The notes: generated from the letters alone by a model not told the origin. Shown: positions 33,323 through 42,196, counted from the stretch's first letter. The stretch is DNA of 64,000 nucleotides from Hamadaea tsunoensis DSM 44101 (GCF_000428945.1 NZ_AUAX01000001.1:62001-126000), one strand, 5' to 3'. Program-made: numbers and translations.

Positions 33323-34090
33323 TCAGCTGAGGAGCGGGAGGGCGGGGCGGGCGTCGTCCGGCGGCGTCAACCGGCCGAGCGCCAGGTCGGCGAAGCGGCG
33401 GGCGAAGGGCTGCCACACCTCGAAGAGGTCGTCCATGAGCCCGTCGACCCGCTCGATCAGCTCGTCCGGGTCGATCCCCCGCCCGGCGAGATCTTCCCGG
33501 TTGCCGTCGACCCAGCTCGCGTACTGCTCGGTGTCGCATTCGAAGTGGAACTGCGTACCCCAGGCGCGGTCGCCGATGCGGAAGGCCTGGTGCGGGAAGC
33601 GACCGGAGGTTGCCAGCAGCGTCGCGCCGAGCGGCAGCTCGGTGATCTCGTCGAAGTGCCACTGGAGCACGTCGGGCACGAACGGAACGGGCCCCCACAG
33701 CGGATCGCGCTCGGCGGCGTCGCGCCGCGCGACCAGACCCGGGCCGATCTCGGGCCCCTGCTCGGCGCGGGCGACCGTGCCGCCGTGCGCCTGGGCCAGC
33801 AGCTGGCCGCCGAGGCAGACCGCCAGCGTCGGCACCTTGTGCCGGACGGCCTTGCGCAGCAGCGCCTCGACCTGCGGGAACCAGGGGGCGCCCGGCGTTC
33901 CGTCGGGCTTGCCGAAGGCGTCCTGCTCGCCACCGAGAACGACCAGCGCGACGTGCCCGTCCAGGTCGTCCGGAAGAGGGTCGCCGGCATGGGCCCGGCG
34001 GACGTCCAGCTCCAGGCCCGCGTCGGTCAGCCACTCACCCAGGCGGCGGGCGTCGTCGGTGGGGTCGTTCTCGATCACCAAGGCGGTCAC
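33323..34090 (-). CDS. Type 1 glutamine amidotransferase
   Basis: 255-aa class I GATase-like protein. The nucleophile elbow is AVCLGGQLLA (Cys about residue 92), and the His/Glu of the triad is in GTQFHFECD. It has no synthetase domain, so it either hydrolyses a gamma-glutamyl compound or donates ammonia to an unlinked partner. It lies upstream of glnE on the same strand, as seen in other actinobacteria, which hints at a role in nitrogen metabolism. GTG 34090 is six bases after TAAGCT (leaderless). Confidence 0.9.
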   Translation of the reverse strand: MTALVIENDPTDDARRLGEWLTDAGLELDVRRAHAGDPLPDDLDGHVALVVLGGEQDAFGKPDGTPGAPWFPQVEALLRKAVRHKVPTLAVCLGGQLLAQAHGGTVARAEQGPEIGPGLVARRDAAERDPLWGPVPFVPDVLQWHFDEITELPLGATLLATSGRFPHQAFRIGDRAWGTQFHFECDTEQYASWVDGNREDLAGRGIDPDELIERVDGLMDDLFEVWQPFARRFADLALGRLTPPDDARPALPLLS

Positions 34091-34237
34091 GCCCCCAGCT
34101 TAGAGTCCGCCGCAGCTGTCGCCGTCATCGCCGGACCTGACGATCGCCGCTGCCGGGGGTTCACCGTTCCCACCCGGGGCCTCCGCCTCCCACCCGGCGC
34201 CTCCGCCTCCCACCCCGGGGCCTCCCACCCGGGGCAT

Positions 34238-34313
34238 CCGACGATCTTGCGCGAATGTCTCGAATTTCGTCCGGAGTGCCCGAGATGCCCGGACATTCGC
34301 GCAAGATCGCCGG
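34238..34313. repeat. Family B palindromic repeat, copy 2
   Basis: GATC to GATC 66 bp (34243-34308); arms GATCTTGCGCGAATGTC and complement, with one arm-end change (GCCGG). Upstream, 34170-34237 is a short array of CACCC/GGGGC/CTCC units with no coding potential. Confidence 0.9.
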
Positions 34314-34375
34314 CCGGCCGCGATCGTTCCCGGTCTTGAGGGGCAGGGACTCGGTTTCGGCTCAGCCCTCCTGCG

Positions 34376-34394
34376 CTTTGTCGCGACTGTCCGA
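34376..34394 (+). repeat. 19-bp terminal repeat E, left end of module at 34376-34843
   Basis: CTTTGTCGCGACTGTCCGA; its perfect inverse is at 34825-34843. The pair encloses the gamma and delta arrays. Confidence 0.9.
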
Positions 34395-34423
34395 GACGGG
34401 TGCGGGCAGGCCTACTCGTCGGC

Positions 34424-34794
34424 GATCGTTCGCGGCTGGGATGTAGTTTTCGGGGCCGCTCCCTCGATCCAATACAGCTGGGATGTAGGTAGAGGCCGGG
34501 TTTCTACATCCCAGCCGCTTTCAATCTTGGGTGAGGGTGCGATTTCTACATCCCAGGCGCTGTCGATCATCGCCAAGTCGCTCCGCCGCCGGCCATGGTC
34601 CGCAGTACGGGAACAATCTTCCACCAGGTGAACTACAGCCACCGGTTTCTTGATCGTTTGCGGCTGAGGTGTAAATCCGACCCGATCCGCATGATCGTTT
34701 ACGCGTCAGGTGTAGCTATTGGCGGTCAACGCGCTCCAGAACCGTAAACGATCATGCGAATTGGGCCGTATTTACACCTCAGCCGCAAACGATC
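34424..34794. repeat. GATC arrays gamma and delta, copy 1
   Basis: Gamma: forward sites at 34424 and 34466, reverse sites ending at 34526 and 34568. All four share GCTGGGATGTAG or a close variant on the inner side and GATC or AATC on the outer; spacing 42, inner span 61, total 145 bp. Delta: forward sites at 34652 and 34693 (GATCGTTT-type, with GAGGTGTAA or CAGGTGTAG), reverse sites ending at 34753 and 34794; spacing 41, inner span 61, total 143 bp. Site sequences differ from alpha and beta, but the geometry is the same. No gene is visible from 34091 to 35409. Confidence 0.85.
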
Positions 34795-34824
34795 ACCTCG
34801 TCGACGGCCTGCCGAGCACTCATA

Positions 34825-34843
34825 TCGGACAGTCGCGACAAAG
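34825..34843 (-). repeat. 19-bp terminal repeat E, right end of module at 34376-34843
   Basis: TCGGACAGTCGCGACAAAG, the exact complement of the left end. It is also the first unit of the tandem array that follows. Confidence 0.9.
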
Positions 34844-35170
34844 GCCAGGCGGGCCGGGGCCGGACGGGTTCGCCAGGGTCGGACAGTCGCGACAAAGGTC
34901 GGACGAGCCCCGCGTCGGACGGGTTCGCCTGGGGTCTGACAGTGCGACAAAGGCCGGACGAGCCCCGCGCCGGACGGGTTCGCCTAGGGTCGGACAGTCG
35001 CGACAAAGTCCGGACGAGCCCCGCGTCGGACGGGTCAGCTGCCGGCCGGTAGTCCAGGTCGGACGGGCCAGCGTCGGCCAGCGGCTGGGGTCGGCCAGCG
35101 GCTGGGGTCGGCCGGCGGCTGGGGTCGGCCGGCGGCTGGGGTCGGCCGGCGGCCGGGGTCCCCAGCGCGG
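34827..35170. repeat. Tandem arrays built on motif E, then an 18-bp array
   Basis: About four units of 52-57 bp (starting near 34827, 34879, 34935 and 34990), each beginning with the E motif and continuing GGACGAGCCCCGCG and GGACGGGTTCGCC. Then about five units of 18 bp (GGTCGGCCRGCGGCTGGG) from about 35070 to 35160. Spurious open frames cross it; none looks like a protein. Confidence 0.8.
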
Positions 35171-35171
35171 T

Positions 35172-35246
35172 CGGCGATCTTGCGCGAATGTCCGGGCATT
35201 TCGGGTACTCCGGACGAAATTCGAGACATTCGCGCAAGATCGTCGG
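35172..35246. repeat. Family B palindromic repeat, copy 3
   Basis: GATC to GATC 66 bp (35176-35241), arms GATCTTGCGCGAATGTC and complement. Its centre is in the opposite orientation to copy 2. Confidence 0.9.
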
Positions 35247-35261
35247 ACATCCTGCTCACAA

Positions 35262-35390
35262 GTCGGACAGTCGCGACAAAGGCCGGCGGGGCGAGCCGAC
35301 AAAGGCCGGCGGGCCCAGCCGACAAAGGCCGGCGGGCCGAGCCGACAAAGGCCGGCGGGCCGAGCTGAGAAAGGCTAGCCAGCCGAGGAA
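35262..35390. repeat. Tandem array of about 27-bp units derived from motif E
   Basis: Starts with a full E motif in reverse (TCGGACAGTCGCGACAAAG) and continues with four or five units GCCGACAAAGGCCGGCGGGC. It ends about 20 bp before the stop of the minus-strand EEP gene. Confidence 0.8.
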
Positions 35391-35409
35391 GGCTGGGAGG
35401 AGGCCGAGT

Positions 35410-36366
35410 CTAGGACGGGAGGTACAGGCTCGCGGTGAGGAAGCGGTGATCGGTGCCCGCGACCTGGTACGCCGACACCCCGGCCACCCCGATCCGCGAG
35501 TCCGCCAGCACGTGGTCGATCGCGATCGGCGGCAGCGGTTTGTCGTAGTACGGCCCCCACGTGCCGATGAGGCCGTCTCCGCGTACGGAGGCGGCGTCGC
35601 GGTAGCCGGTCGCGATGAGTTTGCGCAGCACCGAGTGGTCGAGGGTCGCGTTGAAGTCGCCGAGCAGCACCGACAGCGGCCCGTCGGGCGTCGCGCCGGG
35701 TTCCTTGGCGAACACCGGTCCCCACATCGCGGTCACGCGGGCGTCGTAGGGCGAGGCGGCGTGGGCGGACTCGACGCGTACGGAGGTGCCGTCGCGGGTC
35801 ACGGTGCCGTAGGCCTGGTAGAACCAGCCGTCGCCCATGTGCCGGGCGCCCGTGTCGGTCAGCGGGTAGCGCGAGAAGACGCCCGAACCCTCGGCGCCCA
35901 GCGAGGGCTGTACGGAACGGTAGGGGAAGAGCGCCGAGATGCCCGCCGCGTCGGCCGCCGTGAGCCACTCGGGGGTCATCTCCTGCACCGCGAGAACGTC
36001 CACATCAGACGCGCGCGCCCGGTCCATGACCGCTTGCGGGGTGGCCCAGCCGAACTGCAGGTTCGAGGTCGCGACCCGCAGCACCGTCCCGCCCGTCGGC
36101 CCGCTGCCGGGAATCTCCCGCGGCAGCACGCAGACCAGCAGCGCCGCGGTGGTCACGCCGAGCGCGATCGTCGCCCGCCACCGTTTCATCAGAGCGGCCA
36201 CGAGTACGCACACCAGCGCGACCGGGACCGCGTACGGCGTGAAGGCGAGCAGCTGGACGGCCGGGTACCAGGTGTCCCAGCCGGTCAGCCGCAGGAGTGT
36301 CCACAGTGTCAGAACGGCGAAGGCGGTCCAGAGCAGGATCGCGGGCAGGCGCCGAAGATGCGTCAC
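35410..36366 (-). CDS. Endonuclease/exonuclease/phosphatase (EEP) family membrane protein
   Basis: 318-aa protein with an N-terminal block of three hydrophobic segments (about 5-100) and a DNase I-like EEP domain outside the membrane. Catalytic motifs: ATSNLQFG, AVQEMTPEW (metal-binding Glu), ESAHAASPY, LLGDFNAT (Asp/Asn pair) and TDHRFLTAS (catalytic Asp/His). Substrate could be nucleic acid or a phospholipid headgroup. GTG 36366 overlaps the preceding ABC gene stop by four bases, so it belongs to the exporter operon. Confidence 0.9.
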   Translation of the reverse strand: MTHLRRLPAILLWTAFAVLTLWTLLRLTGWDTWYPAVQLLAFTPYAVPVALVCVLVAALMKRWRATIALGVTTAALLVCVLPREIPGSGPTGGTVLRVATSNLQFGWATPQAVMDRARASDVDVLAVQEMTPEWLTAADAAGISALFPYRSVQPSLGAEGSGVFSRYPLTDTGARHMGDGWFYQAYGTVTRDGTSVRVESAHAASPYDARVTAMWGPVFAKEPGATPDGPLSVLLGDFNATLDHSVLRKLIATGYRDAASVRGDGLIGTWGPYYDKPLPPIAIDHVLADSRIGVAGVSAYQVAGTDHRFLTASLYLPS

Positions 36367-38315
36367 ACCGCCGAGGATATGTCGGCGTGCGCCTCCCAGG
36401 TGGCGTGCATTCTCGCGTACGCGCCGCCGCGCTGGACCAGTTCCGCGTGCGATCCGGTCTCCACGATCCCGCCGCCGTCCACGACGACGATCCGGTCGGC
36501 CCGCATGGCGGTGGTGAGCCGGTGCGCGACCAGCAGCGCGGTACGCCCTTCCAGCAGCCTGTCCAGCGCCCGCTCGACCCGCAGCTCGGACTGGAGGTCC
36601 AAATTGGACGTAGCCTCGTCGAGCACCACGACGCGGGGCTCCGCCAGGAACGCCCGGGCCAGCGCCAGCAGCTGCCGTTGCCCGGAGGACACGCTCTGCC
36701 CCCGCTCGTGCAGCGGCGCGTCCAGCCCCAGCGGCGTACGCTCGACCAGCTCCCGCAGGCCGACGGCGTCGATGGCGGCCCAGATCTCGTCGTCGGTGGC
36801 CTCGGGCCGGGCGAACGACACGTTGTCGCGGATGGAGCCGGCGAACAGGAACGGCTCCTGCGGCACGACGCCGATCTGGCGGCGCAGCGACGCGAGGGTG
36901 ATGTCGCGCAGGTCGTGGCCGTCGATGCGGACCGCGCCCGACTGCGGATCGTAGAAGCGGTTGACCAGCTTGGCGAGCGTCGACTTGCCGGCACCCGTGG
37001 GGCCGACGCAGGCGATGGTCTCGCCGGGCCGGATGGTCAGCGTGACGTCCTTCAGCACCGGCCGGTCCGGCAGGTAGCCGAAGGTGACGTCGTCGAAGAC
37101 GATCTCGCCCTGGGCCGGCGGCAGCGGCTGGGCGGAGGCGCTCTCCGGCACGGCGGGCTGGGTGTTGAGCAGGTCGCGTAGCTTCACGACGGCCGCCCGG
37201 CCCTGCTGGTAGCTGGTGTAGAGCTGGACGAGCTGCTGCACCGGGGCGAAGAAGGCGTTGAGGTAGAGCACGAACGCCGTCAGCTCGCCGACGCTCAGCT
37301 TGCCGTCGAGCACCATGTGCCCGCCGACGAGCAGCAGCAGGGCCATGCCCACCAGGCCGATGACCGAGGTGCCGGGGCCGTAGACCGCGCTGATGTGGCC
37401 GGTGAAGTTGTTCGCGTCCCGGTAGCGGCCGACCACCGCCCGGTGCTCGACGACGTTCTGCTCCTGCCGGTCGTACGCGGTCACGACGCGTACGCCGTAG
37501 AGGCTCTCGGAGAGGTCGGCGTACATGGCGGCGATCGCGTCGCGCTGGCGGCGGTAGCCCTGGTCGGCGGCGCGGCGGAACCAGAGCGAGGCGATCGTCA
37601 GGGCGGGCACCACGACCAGCAGCGTGATCAGGGCCAGCTCGACGTTGTAGGTGAACAGCACGACGGTGACGACGACCATCGTCAGGCCCTGGATGACGAA
37701 CTGGGCCAGCCCGTCGGAGAGCAGGTTCTGCAGCGACTCGATGTCGCTCGTCATCCGGGTCATGATGACGCCGGCCTTCTCGGACGTGAAGTAGTCCAGG
37801 GACAGCCGCTGCAGGTGGGCGAAGACGCGTACGCGCAGGTCCCGGGTCGCGTCGGCGGCCAGCCGCCCGGTCTGGCGCATCCGGGCCGACGAGGCGACCC
37901 AGCTGGCGAAGACGGAGACGATGAACGCGACCGCCGCGCCGATCAGGACCGGCAGGTCGCGCGGGGTGATGCCCTTGTCGATGCCGACCTGGATGAGCAG
38001 CGGGCCGGCCTGCAGCAGCAGGGTCTCCAGCAGCAGCATGACGCAGGCGGAGACGAACAGCCCCCACCGGCCGACCGCGAGGGCCGTCAGCGACAGCGGC
38101 CGGCGTACCTCGGCGACGTGCCGAAACTTCTCGTCCGGCGTGATCAGCGGGTTCCTGGCCTCGACCGCTTCGAGCTTCTGGACGCCGTCGAGCAGCTCCG
38201 GCGGGATGCCCGCGAACGCGAGCCCCTCCGGGGACTTGTTCAGGCCGCCGCCGCGTCCGAGCGCGCCCCCGCCGCCCGCGCCCGGACCGCCGAACCCACC
38301 GCCGAACATGCTCAT
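36363..38315 (-). CDS. ABC exporter half-transporter 2 (TMD-NBD)
   Basis: 650-aa protein. A Gly-rich N-terminal tail (MSMFGGGFGGPG) leads to a six-TM exporter domain (about 80-380) and an ATPase with Walker A GPTGAGKST, Q-loop VPQEPFLF, signature VSSGQRQ, Walker B VVVLDEATSNLD and AHRL H-loop. The signature SSGQ in place of SGGQ is a mild deviation. It overlaps the partner ABC gene by four bases (ATGA), so the two probably form a heterodimer exporting a drug, lipid or peptide. ATG 38315 is fixed by this overlap. Confidence 0.93.
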   Translation of the reverse strand: MSMFGGGFGGPGAGGGGALGRGGGLNKSPEGLAFAGIPPELLDGVQKLEAVEARNPLITPDEKFRHVAEVRRPLSLTALAVGRWGLFVSACVMLLLETLLLQAGPLLIQVGIDKGITPRDLPVLIGAAVAFIVSVFASWVASSARMRQTGRLAADATRDLRVRVFAHLQRLSLDYFTSEKAGVIMTRMTSDIESLQNLLSDGLAQFVIQGLTMVVVTVVLFTYNVELALITLLVVVPALTIASLWFRRAADQGYRRQRDAIAAMYADLSESLYGVRVVTAYDRQEQNVVEHRAVVGRYRDANNFTGHISAVYGPGTSVIGLVGMALLLLVGGHMVLDGKLSVGELTAFVLYLNAFFAPVQQLVQLYTSYQQGRAAVVKLRDLLNTQPAVPESASAQPLPPAQGEIVFDDVTFGYLPDRPVLKDVTLTIRPGETIACVGPTGAGKSTLAKLVNRFYDPQSGAVRIDGHDLRDITLASLRRQIGVVPQEPFLFAGSIRDNVSFARPEATDDEIWAAIDAVGLRELVERTPLGLDAPLHERGQSVSSGQRQLLALARAFLAEPRVVVLDEATSNLDLQSELRVERALDRLLEGRTALLVAHRLTTAMRADRIVVVDGGGIVETGSHAELVQRGGAYARMHATWEAHADISSAV

Positions 38316-40093
38316 GCGGCCACCTCCTCGGTCTCGCCGGCGACGTCGACTTCCTCCGGCTGGAACTCCGCGAGCACGGCGGCGTACCGGGGTTCGGACG
38401 CGAGCAGGGAGCGGTGCGTGCCGTCCGCGACGATCCGCCCGTCCTCCATCAGCAGTACGCGTTCCGCCAGCCCGATCGTCGACAGCCGGTGCGCCACGAT
38501 GATCGTGGTACGCCCGATCATCAGCTCTTCGAGCGCGCGATGAATACGCTGTTCGACGGTCACGTCGACGGCGCTGGTCGCGTCGTCGAGGACGAGGATC
38601 GGCGGGTTCATCAGCAGCGCCCGGGCGATGGCGACCCGTTGCCGCTGGCCGCCCGACAGGGTGTAGCCGCGTTCGCCGACGACGGTGTCGTAGCCCGCGG
38701 GCAGCTCCCGGACGAACTCGTCCGCCCCGGCGGCGACGGCGGCCGCGACGACCTGCTCGATCGTGGCGTCCGGCCGGCCGAAGGCGATGTTGCCCCGGAT
38801 CGACTCCGAGAACAGGAACGGCTCCTCGGGCACGATGCCGACCTGTTTGCGCAGATCGCCGAGGGCGTACCGGCGGACGTCGCGGTCGTCGAGGCGTACC
38901 GTGCCGGCGGTGGCGTCGTAGTAGCGGGCGATCAGGCGGCCGAGCGTGGACTTGCCCGACCCGGTACGCCCGACGATCGCGACCGTCTCCCCCGCGCGGA
39001 TCGTGAGGTCGAGGTCGTGCAGCGCGACCGTGCCGTCCCCGTAGACGAAACGGACGTCGTCGAACACCACGTCGCCGTGCAGGCGGGCGTGGACCGGCTC
39101 GGCGGCCTCGACGATCTCGGACGGGGTGTCCAGGATCTCGTAGATCCGGGCGGCCGACGCCGACGCCCGCTGGCCCAGCATGATCATCATGCCGAGCATC
39201 CGGAACGGCGGTTGCAGCATCAGCACGTAGGAGTTGAAGGCCACGATCGTCCCGACGGTCGTGTTCCCCTCGATCACCATCCAGCCGCCGAACAGCAGGA
39301 CGAGCGCCAGACCCAGGCGGGGCAGGGCTTCCAGGGTCGGCGACCAGCGGCTGCGGATCCGCGCGTCGGTCCGGTACGCCCAGCGCACCTTGTCCGCCGC
39401 CTGGGCCAGCGCGTTGACCTGGCGCTCCTCGGCCGCGAACGCCTTGACCACGCGTACGCCCTGGATGTTCTCGTCGACGACGGTGGTCGTCCGGGCGAGG
39501 CGGGCCTGGATGAGCCACGAGACCGGGAAAATCGCCTTGCGCATGAGGACGCCGAGGACCGCGATGACCGGCATCGTGATCATGGCGACCACGGCGAGCA
39601 CCGGGTTGATCGACAGCATCAGCCCGAACGCGAGGAGCGCGATCGCGCACTGCACGATGATCGACGGGCCGAAGGCCAGGTACATCTGCACCGCGCGGAT
39701 GTCGGAACTGGCCCGCGACATGAGCTCGCCGGACTGCACCCGGTCGTAGAAGCCGAAGGGCAGCCGGACCAGGTGCGAGTAGATGATGTTGCGCAGGTCG
39801 AACTCGATCTCGTACGCCGTCCGCAGCAGGTACTTGCGGGCCAGGAAGTTGAGCACGCCCTGCACGACCGCGAGGGCCACGAGCAGCCAGACGTACTTCG
39901 ACAGGCTGGCCGAGCGGGCCACGATCGCGTCGTCGATCCCCTTGCGCAGGGTGTTCGGGATCTGCACCTGGATCAGCAGGCCGACCAGCGACAGCGAGAG
40001 GGAGGTGAGCAGCAGCCCGCGGTGCGCCCGGACCACCGGGTACGCGCGCATCAGCCAGGACTTGCTCTGGTCGGGGTCGATGGTCACCGGCAT
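38312..40093 (-). CDS. ABC exporter half-transporter 1 (TMD-NBD)
   Basis: 593-aa protein with six TMs in the first 310 residues and an ATPase domain: Walker A GRTGSGKST, Q-loop VPEEPFLF, signature LSGGQRQ, Walker B ILVLDDATSAVD and AHRL. The Asp in place of the catalytic Glu after Walker B (DD rather than DE) suggests a degenerate ATP site, typical of one subunit in heterodimeric exporters. ATG 40093 has GGAGG about ten bases upstream and lies inside the 3' end of the LD-carboxypeptidase gene (10-bp overlap). Its partner is the next gene. Confidence 0.93.
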   Translation of the reverse strand: MPVTIDPDQSKSWLMRAYPVVRAHRGLLLTSLSLSLVGLLIQVQIPNTLRKGIDDAIVARSASLSKYVWLLVALAVVQGVLNFLARKYLLRTAYEIEFDLRNIIYSHLVRLPFGFYDRVQSGELMSRASSDIRAVQMYLAFGPSIIVQCAIALLAFGLMLSINPVLAVVAMITMPVIAVLGVLMRKAIFPVSWLIQARLARTTTVVDENIQGVRVVKAFAAEERQVNALAQAADKVRWAYRTDARIRSRWSPTLEALPRLGLALVLLFGGWMVIEGNTTVGTIVAFNSYVLMLQPPFRMLGMMIMLGQRASASAARIYEILDTPSEIVEAAEPVHARLHGDVVFDDVRFVYGDGTVALHDLDLTIRAGETVAIVGRTGSGKSTLGRLIARYYDATAGTVRLDDRDVRRYALGDLRKQVGIVPEEPFLFSESIRGNIAFGRPDATIEQVVAAAVAAGADEFVRELPAGYDTVVGERGYTLSGGQRQRVAIARALLMNPPILVLDDATSAVDVTVEQRIHRALEELMIGRTTIIVAHRLSTIGLAERVLLMEDGRIVADGTHRSLLASEPRYAAVLAEFQPEEVDVAGETEEVAA

Positions 40094-41004
40094 ACGGGCG
40101 CTACCTCCAGGGTTCCGGCGTGGGCGTCGAGGACGGCGGGCACCCCCAGCCCCACCGCCACGTGCTGGTCGCCATGGCCGATCGGCAGCCCGCCCAGCAC
40201 CGGTACGCCGAGCGGCGCCAGCCGTTCCGCGATCACCTCCGCGGCGCCGACCCCGAATCCGTCTTCGCACTCGGTGAACTGCCCGACCGCGATCCCGGCG
40301 ATCCCGGCCAGCACGCCGGCCCGGATCAGATGGGTGAGCATGCGGTCGATCTTGTAGGGCGGCTCGTTCACGTCCTCGATCAGCAGGATCGCGCCGGCGA
40401 GGTCGGGGAAGTGCGGCGTACCGAGGGAGCTGGCGAGCATGGCGAGATTGCCGCCCAGCAGCGGCCCCGCCGACCGCCCCGGTACGCGTACTCCCGAGGT
40501 GGTGGGGTCGTCGGCCTGGACGACGACGGACGTGGAGCCCATCAGGACGAGCCGGGCCCCGAGCGCCGTGGGGGATTCGGCGCCCTTGTCGAACTGGGCC
40601 GCGACGGGACCGTGGACCGTTGCCAGCCGGGTCTCGGTCCAGAGCGCGAGGTGGAGGGCGGTGATGTCGGAAAAGCCCATGAGCAGCTTGGGATCGGCGC
40701 GGACGGCGTCGAGGTCGACCCGGTCGACGATGCGCTGCACGCCGTAGCCGCCGCGCAGGCAGAGCACGGCGCGGACCTCGGGGTCGCGCAGGGCGGCGTT
40801 GAGGTCGGCGAGCCGCTGCTCGTCGCCGGCGGCGAGGTAGCCGGCGCGGCCCAGGGCGTGCTCGCCCAGCCGCGTCCGCAGCCCCCACCCGGTCAGGACG
40901 CCCACGGCCGCGTCGGCCCGATCCGCCGGAACCGGCCCGCTCGGGGCGACCAGCGCGACGAGATCACCCGCGGCGAGGGCGGCGGGTCTGAGGGGTTGGG
41001 GCAT
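40084..41004 (-). CDS. ldcA: LD-carboxypeptidase (S66 family)
   Basis: 306-aa serine peptidase that trims the terminal D-alanine from muropeptide tetrapeptides in wall recycling; related MccF-type members inactivate microcin-like nucleotide peptides. The N-terminus has ALVAPSGPVPADR, the nucleophile is in LMGFSDITALH, and the Glu/His part of the triad is around LIEDVNEPPYKIDRML and LPIGHGDQH. ATG 41004 follows TAGGAT by seven bases; ATG 41013 is an alternative behind TATCGT. It heads a tightly overlapping set with two ABC exporter halves and the EEP protein, so the MccF-like self-immunity alternative deserves thought. Confidence 0.88.
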   Translation of the reverse strand: MPQPLRPAALAAGDLVALVAPSGPVPADRADAAVGVLTGWGLRTRLGEHALGRAGYLAAGDEQRLADLNAALRDPEVRAVLCLRGGYGVQRIVDRVDLDAVRADPKLLMGFSDITALHLALWTETRLATVHGPVAAQFDKGAESPTALGARLVLMGSTSVVVQADDPTTSGVRVPGRSAGPLLGGNLAMLASSLGTPHFPDLAGAILLIEDVNEPPYKIDRMLTHLIRAGVLAGIAGIAVGQFTECEDGFGVGAAEVIAERLAPLGVPVLGGLPIGHGDQHVAVGLGVPAVLDAHAGTLEVAPVCR

Positions 41005-41110
41005 GATCCACATCCTAGCACGATAGTTAGGCAGGCTAAGGACCCGTGACTCGTTCGCCCTCGGCCGAAACTGGTTTCGATAGATGGATGAACTCGGGCA
41101 TGCTGGGAAA

Positions 41111-41650
41111 ATGACGATCCCCGTCGACGCGTCCCCGGGCATCCGCATCCGGCAGGCGGCGGCCCGGTACGGCGGCCCGGACCTCGCCTGGATGTGCGTA
41201 CCCGTGCTGCTCGGCTCGCCCGTGACCGACGAGGACCTGCTGCTCTGCCTGGGCGGCCCGCACGCCCAGATGATCATCGATCGCGGTGTCGGTGATCAGC
41301 CCTACTGGCCGCAGGTCTGGGCCGCGCGCGCCCTGCTCTACGTCTGGGACCCGGCCGCCGGCCCGGCCGTGGTCGAGGCGCTCGCCGACCGGTCGTGGCG
41401 CGTACGCGAGATGGCCGCCAAGGTCTGCGCGAAAAGGGAGATCGGCGAGGCGGCCGATCACCTGGCGGCCCTCGCGACCGATCCGACGCCGCGCGTCCGG
41501 GCGGCCGCCGCGCGAGCCCTCGGCATCGTCGGCGAAGGTGAGCACGCCGCCGTCCTGCGCCGCCTGCTAGACGACGTCGACCACGACGTACGCATGCGCG
41601 CCGACCAGGCCCTCGACCGGCTGACCGTACGCCTGGACCGGGTGCTCTGA
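41111..41650 (+). CDS. HEAT-repeat protein
   Basis: 179-aa helical protein with PBS_HEAT-type repeats: WAARALLYVWDPAAGPAVVE, DRSWRVREMAAKVCAKREIG, DPTPRVRAAAARALGIVGEG and DDVDHDVRMRADQALDRL. It lacks a signal peptide. Such repeats mediate protein contacts and are found in phycobilin-lyase relatives; no enzyme motif is present. I prefer ATG 41111 (MTIPVDASPG), six bases after CATGCT; ATG 41084 is in the same frame. Confidence 0.82.
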   Translation: MTIPVDASPGIRIRQAAARYGGPDLAWMCVPVLLGSPVTDEDLLLCLGGPHAQMIIDRGVGDQPYWPQVWAARALLYVWDPAAGPAVVEALADRSWRVREMAAKVCAKREIGEAADHLAALATDPTPRVRAAAARALGIVGEGEHAAVLRRLLDDVDHDVRMRADQALDRLTVRLDRVL

Positions 41651-41701
41651 CGGCTCGCACTTCCGGATGTCCCGGCCCGGCCGCGGGCCTATGCTCAACA
41701 C

Positions 41702-42196
41702 GTGATCATCCGAGGGGCGAGCCTCGACGACGCGACCGCGATCGCCGACCTGAAGGTCCGGGCCTGGCGCTCGGCGTACGCCGGGATCCTGCCGGACGCG
41801 TACCTCACCGCCCTCGACGAGGACGAGGAAGCCGCCGACTGGGCCGAATACCTCGAAGAGGTGCCGGCCGAGCACCGGCTGTGGATCGTCGACGACGAAG
41901 GTCTGATCGGCTACTGCCGCACCGGCCCCGCGCCCGACGCCGACCTGGGCGGGCACGCGGCCGAGGTCTACGGCCTCTACATCGAACCGGACTTCATCGG
42001 CACCGGCCTCGGCGCCCGGCTCTTCCGGCACGCCGTCGAGGACCTGGTCGCCCGCGGCTACAACCCCGTCTGCGTGTACGCGTACGCACCCAACGAGCAG
42101 GCGCTGGCCTTCTACGACAAGGCCGGATTCGTGCCCGACACGGTCACCCGCCTGGACCACGAGACCGGCGTCCCGGAACAGCGCCTCATCCGCTGA
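41702..42196 (+). CDS. GNAT family N-acetyltransferase
   Basis: 164-aa acetyltransferase: N-terminal VIIRGASLDDATAIADLKVRAW, the acyl-CoA loop IEPDFIGTGLGARLFRHAVE (about residues 97-116), and the C-terminal VYAYAPNEQALAFYDKAGF. The acceptor is unknown. GTG 41702 is six bases after TATGCT (leaderless). A family A repeat lies about 30 bp after the stop. Confidence 0.92.
   Translation: MIIRGASLDDATAIADLKVRAWRSAYAGILPDAYLTALDEDEEAADWAEYLEEVPAEHRLWIVDDEGLIGYCRTGPAPDADLGGHAAEVYGLYIEPDFIGTGLGARLFRHAVEDLVARGYNPVCVYAYAPNEQALAFYDKAGFVPDTVTRLDHETGVPEQRLIR

Noticed and set aside
30292-33330. 1012-aa open frame antisense to glnE
   Set aside because: Shadow of glnE; low-complexity Arg/Gly/Val/Gln sequence without family features.
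34427-34842. Small protein genes (74-76 aa frames) in the array regions
   Set aside because: They coincide with palindromic array sites in several frames and strands, without binding sites.
34719-35378. 219-aa open frame across the tandem repeats
   Set aside because: The translation only reflects the repeat units (GQSRQRP-type runs); no binding site and no family resemblance.
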